This document shows, piece by piece, positions 54,850-64,000 of a stretch of 64,000 bases of DNA. Each line of letters begins with the position of its first letter. Position 1 is the stretch's first letter. Made by a program: the position numbers and the translations under genes. The notes under the pieces are model-generated. The model did no database searches. It saw only the letters and a program-made list of their open reading frames with translations, and had not been told where the DNA came from. The stretch is taken from contig JAYESD010000005.1 of the NCBI GenBank assembly GCA_036927565.1, positions 84,236,301 to 84,300,300 of the forward strand, written 5' to 3'. The DNA is from Tuctoria greenei (lineage: Eukaryota; Streptophyta; Magnoliopsida; Poales; Poaceae).

Positions 54850-56491
54850 TGAAAGTTGCCTAGAGGGGGGGGGGGGGGGTGAATAGGCTAATCGACCTGC
54901 AAATGACTGAATAAAACGAGATTAAATCACAGGGGGCGGACTAGTCCGGTCTGGGGGCGGACTAGTCCGGTCAGCCTGCGTGAAGAACCCTAAAAAGTGT
55001 TTCTAGCAAGTTTTAAAGGGATTTTCTCGAGGCTACAAGTGAGGATATGTTTAAGACAAGTTTAGAAACTATCAACACAATAGTGAGTCAAGTTTTAACA
55101 AGATTAAGCAATGTGAGGCACAAGACAAGACTAGCAACCCTAGAGCTAAGTATGCGATAAACAAAATACGAAGAACACGGAGACACAAGGATTTTATCCC
55201 GAGGTTCGATTCCACACAAGAATCTACGTCCCCGTTGAGGAGTCCACAAAGGACCGGGTTCACCAACCCTTCCCTCACCAAGTTTACCACACGGGCCTAA
55301 CTTGGTTCTCCACTATCTCAAAGTGCGAATACAAGATTCGTTGGGGCTTCTCACAATATGAGGCTCCCACACCACAAAGATGATCAACAACGCAAAACAC
55401 ACTCAACACACAGCTCACAAAGACTCAATGAGTGCAAGAGATCAAACCGGGAGCACAAGCGCGATGTTCTTCCTCTTCTCCACCTCACTAAACCCTAATC
55501 CACACAAGAATTAGTTTTAGAGGGAAAGTTGGCAAGAAAGAGGCTTAAGAGTGCTCCAAGTTGGCTGTGGCGACGCTAGGGTTCAAGAGTTTTCAAGAGT
55601 TGGTTCAAAAGAACCCAGGGGACCTCTATTTATAGAGGTCCCAAGCCCATACTGCTGACTTCAGCAAAAGGGCGGACTAGTCCGGCCTAGGGGACCACTG
55701 ACCCCTCTGACACTGTCGCACTGCGCAACAATCGTCACGCTACCCGCCAAAGTTCAAATTCAAACGGTAACTTCCACAACGGACTAGTCCGGCCCTTACC
55801 GGACTAGTCCGATCTCACACAGAACCTTTTGTTCCGTGTGAAAACGGACTAGTCCGGAGACCACGGACTAGTCCGGCCCCAAGGGCGGACTAGTCCGGCC
55901 TACCCATACTTAGTCACAAAACCTCTCTGCACTCAGCACCACGGACTAGTCCGACCCAAGGACGGACTAGTCCGATCTCACACAGGACCTTTTGGTCCAC
56001 CCCAAAACGGACAAGTCCGCTCTCTAGGACTTAGTCCCGAAACTCCACTTCAAGGGGTACCCCGGACTAGTCCGGTCCACTACGGACTAGTCCAAAGTCA
56101 CACAGGACCTTCTGGTCCGTGTGAAAACGGACTAGTCTGGCCAGGAGCGGACTAGTCTGGCCCTAAGGCGGACTAGTCCGGCCATTCGTGCCAGACTACT
56201 CTAACTTCAACTTCAAATAGGATTTCTACCTCAACCACCACTCTTGAGCTCCTACTTTGATCTCATTGCACTTTACGCACACACCCTCCTATTTCTACGG
56301 CTAGTCTAACTCAACACGCTAGAAACCCTAGTTTCTACGCTTCGAGTTGACTCCGTTTCATTCCATTTCCTTTTTGAGGGTTTGCGTCTCCGATCGAGTC
56401 CACACCTGTGCTAAGATCACATGAGCTCATTAGCGACTTAATTGTCGTCATCAATCATCCAAAACCCACGGGGAACCTAGATGCACTTTCA
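54850..56491 (-). mobile_element. 3' LTR of Copia-3
   Basis: 1642 bp. On the minus strand it starts TGAAAGTGCATCTAGG and ends CTAGGCAACTTTCA. About 16 GGACTAGTCC-type palindromes lie in it (54937-54970 and 55674-56185), most of them perfect. TATAAAT (plus 55628-55634) sits in a dyad CTCTATTTATAGAG. A 15-bp G-run (54865-54879) is the counterpart of the C-runs in Copia-1. Confidence 0.92.
55628..55634 (-). promoter_or_regulatory. TATA box of Copia-3 LTR
   Basis: TATAAAT on the minus strand in GGGACCTCTATAAATAGAGG, matching GGGACCTCTATAAAAAGGGG in Copia-1. Confidence 0.65.
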
Positions 56492-56920
56492 ATCTCCCCT
56501 TTTTGGTGATTGATGACAACACATTAAGTCCTTCAACAATAAAGAGTATAAAAATTGGTTTTCATAACTTGTGTGCGTATGAATGACTCCCCCTCAATGT
56601 ATGCAGCATATAAAAGAGGTGGAGGAGTTCTTTCATACCCACACACGTTATGGTGGGGTGCCTACGTGATGTGTTCAACAATTGTGACAAGACATGAAGA
56701 GCATCAATATAATCAAAGGATTGACAATTAGAGCATTATATTGAGATTAAACGACATTGACAAGTCTTGCACAAATGTAAACATCCAAGAACATGAATAT
56801 ATTACAAAACAGGTCCATAAAACACAAACACACCCACAAACAATTAACTCCCCCTTAACTCTCCCCCTTTGGCATCAAGGCACCAAAAAGGAAAAGAGGA
56901 GGGGGACAAGGACCCAAAAG
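56492..56920 (-). other. 3' untranslated region and polypurine tract of Copia-3
   Basis: On the minus strand AAAAAGGGGAGA (56494-56505) directly precedes the LTR. The rest is non-coding and homologous to 37882-38346. Confidence 0.75.
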
Positions 56921-58765
56921 CTAGTCCTCGTCCTCGTCACTATCGTCGTCGCTCTCCGTGGCCTCCGGGTCCTCGACGTCTTCCTCATAATCGTCGTCGT
57001 CGTCGGAGCCCGGTGAGGAGGTACCCTCCGTCTCACCCAAGAGTGCCAACTCCTCGGGGGTGAGAAGGGGGTAAGGAGTGAGCTCGTCGTCGGAGGCCTC
57101 AGGGCTCATCGGAATCTCCATCTTGTCGCAGAGCTTCCTCACGTACCTCTCAGTCCGCTGAGCTCGCACCTCGGCTTTGCGGCACGAGGTGAAGATGGAC
57201 CTAAGAAACTTGAGGACTCTGCTGCTAGAGGAGCCACCGGGTGAGTGAGTGGCACGGCGAGAGGCTCCACCACGAGGTTCCTCCGGCTGAGAGGGAGGAT
57301 CCGCGTTCTTCCGGCGTGGAGGGAGAGGCAGAGCTGGAGGAATCTGAGGACGTAGTCTCTTATGTGAGACATCCTTCTGGAAGGTAATTCTGGAGACTTT
57401 CTCAATAAGGCACATCACATAAGGAGCATAGCCACAAGACCTGTTGGGGGTATGAGATATATTGAAGATATCATCAAAGATGTACTCAGCTAAGTTGAAG
57501 CTCTCTTCCCCATCTATCAGCACCATCAAGTGCCTCAAGTTGCCCTGGATGACTCTGGCATCCCCATCCTTCGGGGCAATGGTCTTCCGAAGGAGGCGGT
57601 TGAGCACACTAAAAAATGGTTTAATGTTTCTTGCCAATCCTGCCTCATAAGGAAGATGGTCTGGATACATGAAGTCAAGGGCATCTCGGTCTAGGGCCTT
57701 GAGGTTAGAGATGATGATCTCATGCTCAAGGTGCTCCTCCAATCCTAGAATCTTGGCAAAGTCTTCAAATGTGACAGTGTATTGCTCTGCATCTGTCATC
57801 CATGTCATCCGGCGATCTCCAAAAGAGTGAAAGTAGACAGTTGTGTAGAACTGCACAATCACCTCAATGTTCCAGTCGTACTAGAAACCCATGATATCCT
57901 TGATTCCATGCCGTTCCGCTGCATTGATCACAGCATCAAATGCAGCATGCTTCATCTGAGCCATATAGTCCCAGTCAACCCACTGGGCATCAGTCACAGG
58001 AGTCTTCATCTTCATGTAGACAAGGCGATAGTAATCGCAGTGGAAGTCACACCAGAACCGAGGGTCGGCGGTGGACCTCTCATACCTATAGACATTCTCG
58101 TCTCTGAGCCTTCTGGCCTTCTCAGCTCCTTTTCCTTTGAATGTGTTAGCTAAGAGGTTGGGCTGACGGTTTGGATTACGTGCTGGACTGTGCATCACCA
58201 GAGGGCCAACAGCCTGAGCCTTCCCTTTTTCACGAATCAAAACTCCTCCGGGTGCCTTCTTGGCTGGCACCTTGATGGAGGGCTTCTTCTTCTTCGGCTC
58301 GACTGGAGCCGGAGCCTTTCCTTTCTTAGGGTCACGCTCGACCCTTGGATCTTCTTCCCTTGGGGCTTGCTCCTTGCCCTTTGCCTTCTCGCCAGCAGTG
58401 ATGAGTCTCTTCCTTTTGGGAGCATTGGCCTCGGCGGCCTTGGAGTTGTGAGCCTCCCTGTCTTGCCTTTTCTTCCTCCTTAGCTCATTCAGGGAGTCTG
58501 CAGTCACTCGAGCCAAGGCTTCTTCCTCATTGTAGATAGTGGCGGCTACTTTAGAGGCTTCGAGTGCCTTAAGCTGCCTTTCTTCTTTTTCCTTCTGCAC
58601 CTTAATGAGGGCAGCCTTCGTCCTCGCTTCGACGATTTGAGCCTTGGTGCGGCCCTCCCGGGGTACTTCCGCACCTCTCTCCTCGGTGCGGCCCCGATAG
58701 GTCTCGGGGCGTTCTTCATCACCCGCGGGGTTGAGACGAGAAGGGGAGTGCTCCGAGTTCGACAT
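56921..58765 (-). pseudogene. Third ORF after pol in Copia-3, one stop codon
   Basis: From the ATG at 58765 (MSNSEHSPSRLN), 614 codons with a single in-frame TAG at 57883-57881, between IMGF and YDWNIEVIVQFYTTVYF; Copia-1 has a sense codon there. The N-part is highly charged with a coiled coil and PKRKRLITAGEKAKG. The conserved centre matches Copia-1: FWCDFHCDYYRLVYM, AQWVDWDYMAQM, LLRKTIAPKDGDARVIQGNL, FDDIFNISHTPNRSCGYAPY. A Pro-rich linker, a basic SCRKAEVRAQRTER segment and an acidic Asp/Glu tail follow. I chose 58765 because upstream codons read across the palindrome-bearing spacer. Function unknown; see the Copia-1 entry. Confidence 0.82.
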
Positions 58766-59696
58766 GCTGCGAAAAGCATAGACGGGAAGATATGAGTTCA
58801 AGGAGATGGAAGTATTGCGGAAGAAGTCTCGAGAGAGGACTAGGATTAGGGTTTGCTCTGTGTAAACCGGACTTGTCCGCCCCGGGGGCGGACTAGTCCG
58901 CAGGGTGGACTTGTCCGCCAGGGGCCTGACTAGTCCGGGTTGCACAGGATAAACCCTAACCCTAATCGAATCATCGAAAAAACTTCGGATCAGCGCGCAA
59001 TACTCCTAGGCTATGATCACATGGGTATATGGAGCAATATCTATGAAGGTGTTCCTATCAAAAACCTGAAGAATCAAAAATGGGGAAAGTTTTTGAAAAA
59101 GCTAGAATACCTTCTTGAATCCGCGAGAATCGACGAAATCGACGATGGATTGCGAAGGTGAAGCGCGGGGAAACGATCCCTCACTCCCAAGGGCTCCAAT
59201 GCACGGATTGGAATCGATATTTGGTGGATGGAGCGAAAAATCGCCAAAAAGGCGGTTGCTTGAGCGTGGGAGAGGGAGAGGCGCGAGTGAGAGGAAGAAG
59301 AGGGTCTGGGCCGACCCTGGGGTTTAAGCCCCCAAGGGTCGGACTAGTCCGGTGCCAGGACGGACTAGTCCGGTGCGCGGACCAGACACGGACTAGTCCA
59401 GCCTCAGAGCGGACTAGTCCGGTATGCGGACTAGCCGCGGACTAGTCTGGACCCGGACTTGTCCGTCCAAGGGGCGGACTAGTCCGGTCCGACTAGGCTG
59501 AAAAATTGTATTTTAGAGCTTTGCCCTCCAATCATTTGTCCTTTTGGACAACTAGCAATGCAAACATGATTATTGAAGATAAACATGACACAAGCATGAT
59601 CAATTTTCAAGAAAAAGTTTTCTCAAACGGATTTTGAAGAGAAATCATGATTGAGAAGAGTTTTTCCAAGATTGCTCAAAAAGTGAGGAATGAGGT
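58766..59696 (-). other. Spacer between pol and third ORF of Copia-3
   Basis: Holds two clusters of the GGACTAGTCC/GGACTTGTCC motif: 58865-58940, next to the third ORF start, and 59338-59490. Homologous in position to 35353-36244. No accepted gene. Confidence 0.72.
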
Positions 59697-60182
59697 TTAA
59701 GCCACATTCCTTGAATCCAGAATGTTGAGCTCACTTCTTAGCTCACAGAAACGCTTCTCATCAAGAGGCTTGGTGAAGATATCCGCTAGTTGATGTTCCG
59801 TCCTCACATGAGAAATTACGATATCTCCTTTCATTGAGTGATCTCGCAAGAAATGGTGTCGAATGTCTATGTGTTTGGTCCTAGAGTGCTCCACCGGATT
59901 ATGGGCTATCTTGATGGCACTCTCGTTGTCACACAAGAGTGGAATGTTGCGCAAGTTAATCCCATAATCCCTAGGGGTTTGTCGCATCCAGAGAAGTTGT
60001 GCACAACAACTTCCAGCTGCAACATATTCCGCTTCAGCGGTGGATAGAGCAATAGAGTTTTGCTTCTTGGAGGACCAAGACACTAGAGATCAACCTAAGA
60101 ATTGGCATGTACCCGATGTGCTCTTCCTATCGACTTTGCACCCCGCATAGTCCGCATCGGAATATCCAATGAGGTTAAACTA
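59697..60182 (-). pseudogene. Copia-3 RNase H, two stops
   Basis: NLIGYSDADYAGCKVDRKST, SWSSKKQNSIALSTAEAEYV, LLCDNESAIKIAHNPVEHS, KHIDIRHHFLRDHSMKGDI and DIFTKPLDEKRFCELRSEL, ending RNVA. A TAG at 60182-60180 separates it from RT (Lys position). A TGA at 60092-60090 replaces CGA (Arg), a CpG-type transition. Confidence 0.88.
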
Positions 60183-61745
60183 AGATCCTTTAGGGTACCA
60201 AAGTCCTAGGGAGGGTGTGTGTACTAGATATCTCAAGATCCTTTTAACAGCGGTCAAATGACAAGCCTTAGGTGCCGCTTGAAAGCGTGCACACATACAC
60301 ACACTTAGCATGATATCGGGCCTAGATGCACAAAGATAGAGAAGTGAACCAATCATAGACCTATATAACTTTTGATCCACACTAGGACCATCCTCATTTA
60401 GGTCTAGGTGTCCATTTGTCCCCATAGGGGTTTTGATGGGTTTTGCCTTATCCATGTCAAACTTCCTTAGAATATCTTGTGTATACTTAGTTTGACTTAT
60501 GAACGTCCCTTCTTTGAGTTGTTTTACTTGAAATCCTAGAAAGAACTTCAACTCACCCATCATGGACATTTCAAACCTCTCCGTCATTATCTTGGAGAAC
60601 TCATCACAAAACACCTTATTTGTGGAACCAAATATGATGTCATCCACATATATTTGGCACACAAAAAGATCTTCGTTGAAGTGCTTTGTGAAAAGGGTAT
60701 AATCCGCTTTGCCTATCCTAAAACCATTTTCAACTAGAAAGTCTCTTAGGCACTCATACCAAGCTCTAGGAGCTTGCTTGAGGCCATAAAGAGCCTTTCG
60801 CAATTTGTAAACATGGTTAGGATAGTCTTGGTCTTCAAACCCTGGAGGTTGCTCTACATAAACTTCTTCCTTGATTGGGCCATTAAGGAATGCACTCTTA
60901 ACATCCATTTGGTAGAGCTTGAAGTCATGATGAGTAGCAAAGGCTAGTAATATCCCAATTGACTCAAGCCTAGCTACGGGAGCAAATGTCTCATCAAAAT
61001 CCAATCCTTCAACTTGTGAGTACCCTTTTGCCACAAGTCGTGCCTTGTTCCTAGTTACCACGCCATGCTCATCTTGTTTGTTGCGGAACACCCACTTGGT
61101 TCCAACAACATTAGCTTGTGGGCGCTTGACAAGCTCCCAAAACTTGTTCCTTTCAAAGTTATTGAGCTCCTCTTGCATGGCAACAACCCTATCCGGATCT
61201 CTTAAGGCATCTTCAACCTTATGGGGTTCCAAGGATGAGACAAAGGAGAAATGCTCACAAAAGTTTGCAACACGTGAACGTGTTGTTACTCCTCTTGTGA
61301 TATCTCCTAGAATGTTGTCAACGGGATGATCCCGTTGAACACTTTGATGAACACGAGGATGCGGAGGTTGAGCTCTTGAATCACTTGCTTCATCTTCTTC
61401 ACTTTGGTCTCCCCCTTGATCCAAGCCTCCCCCTTGATCTTCATTCCCATTATTGTTTTGGGGAGTATCTAGTGGATCTCCAACTTGTCCAATGGGGGTT
61501 TGACCTACTTCATAATGATGATGGTCACTTGGGCTTTGAGATGGTTCTTGTGGGCGAACATCTCCAAGTGCCATTCTCCTTAGAGCTTCTAGTGGAGGTT
61601 CCTCTTGATCAAGGGCATGTTGATCAACTTGCTCCACTTGAGAGCCATTGGTTTCGTCAAACACCATGTCACGTGCTACTTCAACAATTCCGGAGGATTT
61701 GTTGAACACACGGTACGCATGAGTGTTTGAGTGATATCCAAGCAA
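60180..61745 (-). CDS. Copia-3 integrase C-terminus, linker and reverse transcriptase, open
   Basis: 521 codons without a stop. The first residues LGYHSNTHAYRVFNKSS are the end of integrase. An acidic, Gln/Glu-rich linker follows (about residues 40-160). RT has KARLVAKGYSQVEGLDFDET, FAPVARLESIGILLAFA, MDVKSAFLNGPIKEEVYVEQ, KLRKALYGLKQAPRAWYECL, the intact active site IYVDDIIFG (codons at 60650-60639) and SMIGSLLYLCASRPDIM. As part of a polyprotein it has no start of its own. It ends at TAG 60182-60180. The RT domain looks catalytically complete, unlike that of Copia-1 and Copia-2. Confidence 0.9.
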   Translation of the reverse strand: MLGYHSNTHAYRVFNKSSGIVEVARDMVFDETNGSQVEQVDQHALDQEEPPLEALRRMALGDVRPQEPSQSPSDHHHYEVGQTPIGQVGDPLDTPQNNNGNEDQGGGLDQGGDQSEEDEASDSRAQPPHPRVHQSVQRDHPVDNILGDITRGVTTRSRVANFCEHFSFVSSLEPHKVEDALRDPDRVVAMQEELNNFERNKFWELVKRPQANVVGTKWVFRNKQDEHGVVTRNKARLVAKGYSQVEGLDFDETFAPVARLESIGILLAFATHHDFKLYQMDVKSAFLNGPIKEEVYVEQPPGFEDQDYPNHVYKLRKALYGLKQAPRAWYECLRDFLVENGFRIGKADYTLFTKHFNEDLFVCQIYVDDIIFGSTNKVFCDEFSKIMTERFEMSMMGELKFFLGFQVKQLKEGTFISQTKYTQDILRKFDMDKAKPIKTPMGTNGHLDLNEDGPSVDQKLYRSMIGSLLYLCASRPDIMLSVCMCARFQAAPKACHLTAVKRILRYLVHTPSLGLWYPKGS

Positions 61746-61829
61746 GAAACCCTCATCGGACTTTGAAGCAAACTTCGAAGTCCTAGGCTTCTTGTTGAGG
61801 ATATAACACTTGCTACCAAAAACACGGAA

Positions 61830-62690
61830 TTAAGAAACATTGGGTTTATTACCAATGAGAAGCTCATAAGGAGTCCTCTTGAGGAGGCGATGAAGGTACA
61901 ATCGGTTTACGGCATGGCAAGCGGTGTTAACCGCTTCCGCCCAAAACTGGTCCGATGTTTTGTACTCATCTAGCATTGTCCTTGACATCTCAATGAGCGT
62001 CCTATTCTTTCTTTCGGCAATTCCATTTTGTTGTGGAGAATAGGGAGCGGAAAACTCATGCTTGATGCCCTCCTCATCTAGGAACTCTTCTACTTGCATG
62101 TTTTTGAATTCAGTGCCATTATCACTCCTTATAGCCTTTATCCTTAAGGTGAACTCATTTTGAGCTCTCCTTAGGAATTTCTTGAGGACACCGGGGGTTT
62201 CACTCTTATCATGCAAGAAGAACACCCAAGAATATCTAGAGAAGTCATCAACGATGACTAGACCATACTTGTTTCCACCGATGCTAATGTAAGCAATGGG
62301 GCCAAAAAGATCCATATGGAGTAACTCCAAAGGTCTAGTTGTCGTCATGACATTCTTAGAGGGGTGTTGAGCTCCTACTTGCTTTCCCGCTTGACACGCA
62401 CCACATGGCCTATCCTTTTCAAATACCACATCCTTTAGGCCACGAACGTGCTCTCCTTTAAGGAGTTTTTGAAGGTTCCTCATTCCAACGTGGGCTAGCC
62501 TTCTATGCCAAAGACATCCCATGTTGGCTTTTGCCATTAAGCATGTGTCAAGTTGAGCTTTATCCGTGGTAAAATCCACAAGATAGAGCTTTCCCTTGAG
62601 CACTCCCTTAAAGGCTATTGAGTCATTACCCTCTCTTAGAACATTCACACCCTCACTGGAAAAGACACACTTATATCCTTTATCACAAAG
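61830..62690 (-). pseudogene. Copia-3 integrase, main part
   Basis: WHRRLAHVGMRNLQKLL and CGACQAGKQ form the zinc-binding module. Core residues are in LLHMDLFGPIAY, RSDNGTEFKN and NGIAERKNRT, so D-D-E is intact. The reading is open from 62648 to a TAA at 61832-61830 that replaces the Tyr codon of SYFRVFG; after it, the frame continues into 61745 and below. One nonsense change therefore disrupts integrase near its C-terminus. Confidence 0.88.
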
Positions 62691-62933
62691 CTATGATATG
62701 GATAGGAGATTATAGTCTAGGGAATCAACATGCAAAACATTAGATAAAGTATGCGAAGAGGAGATAGCAATTTTACCGGAGCCAAGGATTTTCCCTTGGC
62801 TATTATCCCCAAAGAAGATTCCTTCACTTGGGTCCTCGTTCTCCTCATACTCTATGAACATGCTCCTCTCTCCGGTCATGTGGTTGGTACATCCGCTATC
62901 CAACACCCATTTCGATCCACCGGAGGAGTATGC
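62691..62933 (-). pseudogene. Copia-3 protease
   Basis: From GCATACTCC (AYSSGGSKW) through VLDSGCTNHMTGE to GIFFGDNSQGKILGSG and LDYNLLSIS. DSG is intact. A TAG at 62693-62691 replaces a Gln codon before LCDKGYK. The start lies 16 nt after the gag stop, in another frame. Confidence 0.86.
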
Positions 62934-62946
62934 CTACAAAACAAGT

Positions 62947-64000
62947 TTATGCCTTCCTTTTAGGTACCCAAGCGGAGTTGGGTCCTCTCACGTTAGTAGT
63001 TAGGCATTTGGGCACCCACACGCAAGGCTTGGGGCTCTTGCGGAGTGGCCCAACATATCTAGCAAACACTTTGTCGTGTTTGTTCCTCTTTAGCACATAA
63101 GATGCATCAAAATCATGGAATAGAGGATGTGATTCAGATTTAGGCAATTTGTTGCTAGGGGGTGAGTTATTTTCAATTTTATTTGGTGATGAACTCCCCT
63201 TAACGAAGACAATCATGTCTTTGCCATACTTGGAGGTTTTGGCGTTATGCCTTCCACCTCTAGTATAGCCAAGACCATCCTTGACATGGCGAGGTCTTGT
63301 GTTGGTGTATGCACTTCGTGCATACGCCACCTTCTCCTTGTCAAAGATGGCACCCTTAGGTGCTTGCTTGCCTTGTGCTGAGTTGAGTTCATCCTTAAGC
63401 TTAAGGATTAAGTTAGAGCACTTGCAAGGCGGAGTTGCATTGGATGAGGCCTTTGAGACGGTTGAGCTCTTGGAGGAAGAGGCTACATTGTTCTTGAGAG
63501 ACTCAACTTGAGACTCGAGGATTTTGTTAACTTTTGACAAGTTCCCAAGTTCATCTTTGAGCTCAATTGTCTTCTTCTCAAGACTTGAACACGTTTTCTT
63601 ACTTAGAGCAAGTTCGTGTTCCAATGCCTTGCTCTTCTCTCTTTCGAGCTCAAGGAGCTCATCAAGCTCTCGACATCTCTCCTTCTCAAGGATGAGCATG
63701 TCCTCTTGTCTATTTATGAGATCCTCCTTCTCAAAGATCTCATCCATAAGCAATTTCATCCTTCGCAAGGTGCTTTTGCTTATGTCCTTAAACATGTGTT
63801 CATTCTCACTAGCACTATCAAATTCGTCTTGAGAGGAGGTTGTGGAGGAGGGATGAGGTGTTACCTTTCTCTTTCCCTCCCTTGCCATGAGGCAAGTAGG
63901 TTTGTAGTCGTCGTTGAGGTTGGGGAAGAGCTTGCTTCCCTTGGAGCTCCTCCCGATGGCTATGGTAGCCATCTTCTCCTCTTCTTCTTCGGAGGAGGAC
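62947..64000 (-). CDS. Copia-3 gag, C-terminal part (runs off the window)
   Basis: Open from the window edge to TAA at 62949-62947; codons upstream of MATIAIG (Ser/Glu-rich) remain open, so the start is beyond 64000 together with the expected core and zinc knuckle. A coiled coil is seen as ELDELLELEREKSKALEHEL and LSKVNKILESQVESLKNNV (about 63660-63480), followed by CKCSNLILKLKDEL, ARSAYTNTRPRHVKDGLGY, HDFDASYVLKRN and the end PKPCVWVPKCLTTNVRGPNS. No breaks in the visible part. It aligns with the end of the Copia-1 gag. Confidence 0.88.
   Translation of the reverse strand, partial: SSSEEEEEKMATIAIGRSSKGSKLFPNLNDDYKPTCLMAREGKRKVTPHPSSTTSSQDEFDSASENEHMFKDISKSTLRRMKLLMDEIFEKEDLINRQEDMLILEKERCRELDELLELEREKSKALEHELALSKKTCSSLEKKTIELKDELGNLSKVNKILESQVESLKNNVASSSKSSTVSKASSNATPPCKCSNLILKLKDELNSAQGKQAPKGAIFDKEKVAYARSAYTNTRPRHVKDGLGYTRGGRHNAKTSKYGKDMIVFVKGSSSPNKIENNSPPSNKLPKSESHPLFHDFDASYVLKRNKHDKVFARYVGPLRKSPKPCVWVPKCLTTNVRGPNSAWVPKRKA

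Larger units (their letters stand above)
54850..64000 (-). mobile_element. Copia-3: SIRE/Maximus-like Ty1/Copia element, minus strand, runs off the window
   Basis: Same family as Copia-1, in opposite orientation: 3' LTR at the left, then third ORF, RNase H, RT, integrase, protease and gag to the right edge. It is inserted into the third Tat element just after its PBS; the 5 bp on the left are TGGTG. The other target copy, the 5' LTR and the gag N-terminus lie beyond 64000. Its genes carry fewer breaks than Copia-1. Confidence 0.92.

Noticed and set aside
57462..58483. Plus-strand ORFs at 57462, 57782 and 58190
   Set aside because: Antisense shadows of the third ORF of Copia-3.
1..64000. tRNA, rRNA or bacterial-type operons and ribosome binding sites
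   Set aside because: No cloverleaf with A/B boxes, rRNA core motif or operon structure was seen; the tRNA-like matches are retrotransposon primer binding sites.

Overview
The window looks like intergenic, repeat-packed nuclear DNA of a flowering plant, most likely a grass. I reach this from the transposon families present: a CACTA element with a TNP2-type transposase, Tat/RIRE2-like, Athila-like and Del-like Ty3/Gypsy elements, SIRE/Maximus-like Ty1/Copia elements, and Stowaway and Tourist MITEs. I see no convincing host gene, rRNA, tRNA or CRISPR array. Nearly all coding sequence is transposon-derived, and most of it is broken by stops and frameshifts. Family names rest on recognised protein motifs and LTR/PBS structure; no database search was run.

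Layout. 1-3700: non-coding DNA with three copies of a ~220-bp module (two of them forming a long fold-back), small inverted-repeat elements and short tandem repeats. 3700-8805: decayed CACTA element with TNP2 transposase remnants, about 19 subterminal ~70-bp units and a candidate 3' terminus. 8806-15512: two Tat-lineage Gypsy pieces in opposite orientation, a minus-strand gag start plus LTR joined to a plus-strand integrase, 72-bp array, antisense gene and LTR. 15513-26700: AT-rich DNA, a Tourist-like MITE and a Del-like Gypsy element (pol end, LTR, PBS, gag, protease, RT start). Its 5' leader is split by a 3.9-kb LTR-type insertion (TSD AGTTG) and its gag by a Copia solo LTR (TSD TTATG). 26701-53100: a truncated Copia LTR, then an Athila-like element whose leader is split by a second copy of the 3.5-3.9-kb LTR family (27925-52270, TSD GTTTG). 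That copy contains two full-length Copia elements: Copia-1 (28176-39974, TSD AAAGC) and Copia-2 (42059-51105, TSD TGCGG). Athila gag resumes at 52276. 53719-64000: a third Tat-type LTR and PBS, interrupted by minus-strand Copia-3 (54850 to beyond the window).

The nesting gives a relative order: Athila first, then the long LTR, then Copia-1 and Copia-2; in parallel the Del-like element was hit twice. Copia-1 and Copia-3 are one family. Each has gag, protease, integrase, RT and RNase H, followed by a third ORF after pol. Copia-3 is better preserved (RT motif YVDD intact); Copia-1 has YVDE, and Copia-2 has lost its RT core.

The most unusual signal is a perfect palindrome (CCGGACTAGTCCGG and variants). 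It recurs many times in the Copia-1/Copia-3 LTRs and again in the spacer between pol and the third ORF. Other points of interest are the conserved gag-pol junction, an intron-bearing antisense gene in the Tat element, and the head-to-head Tat junction.
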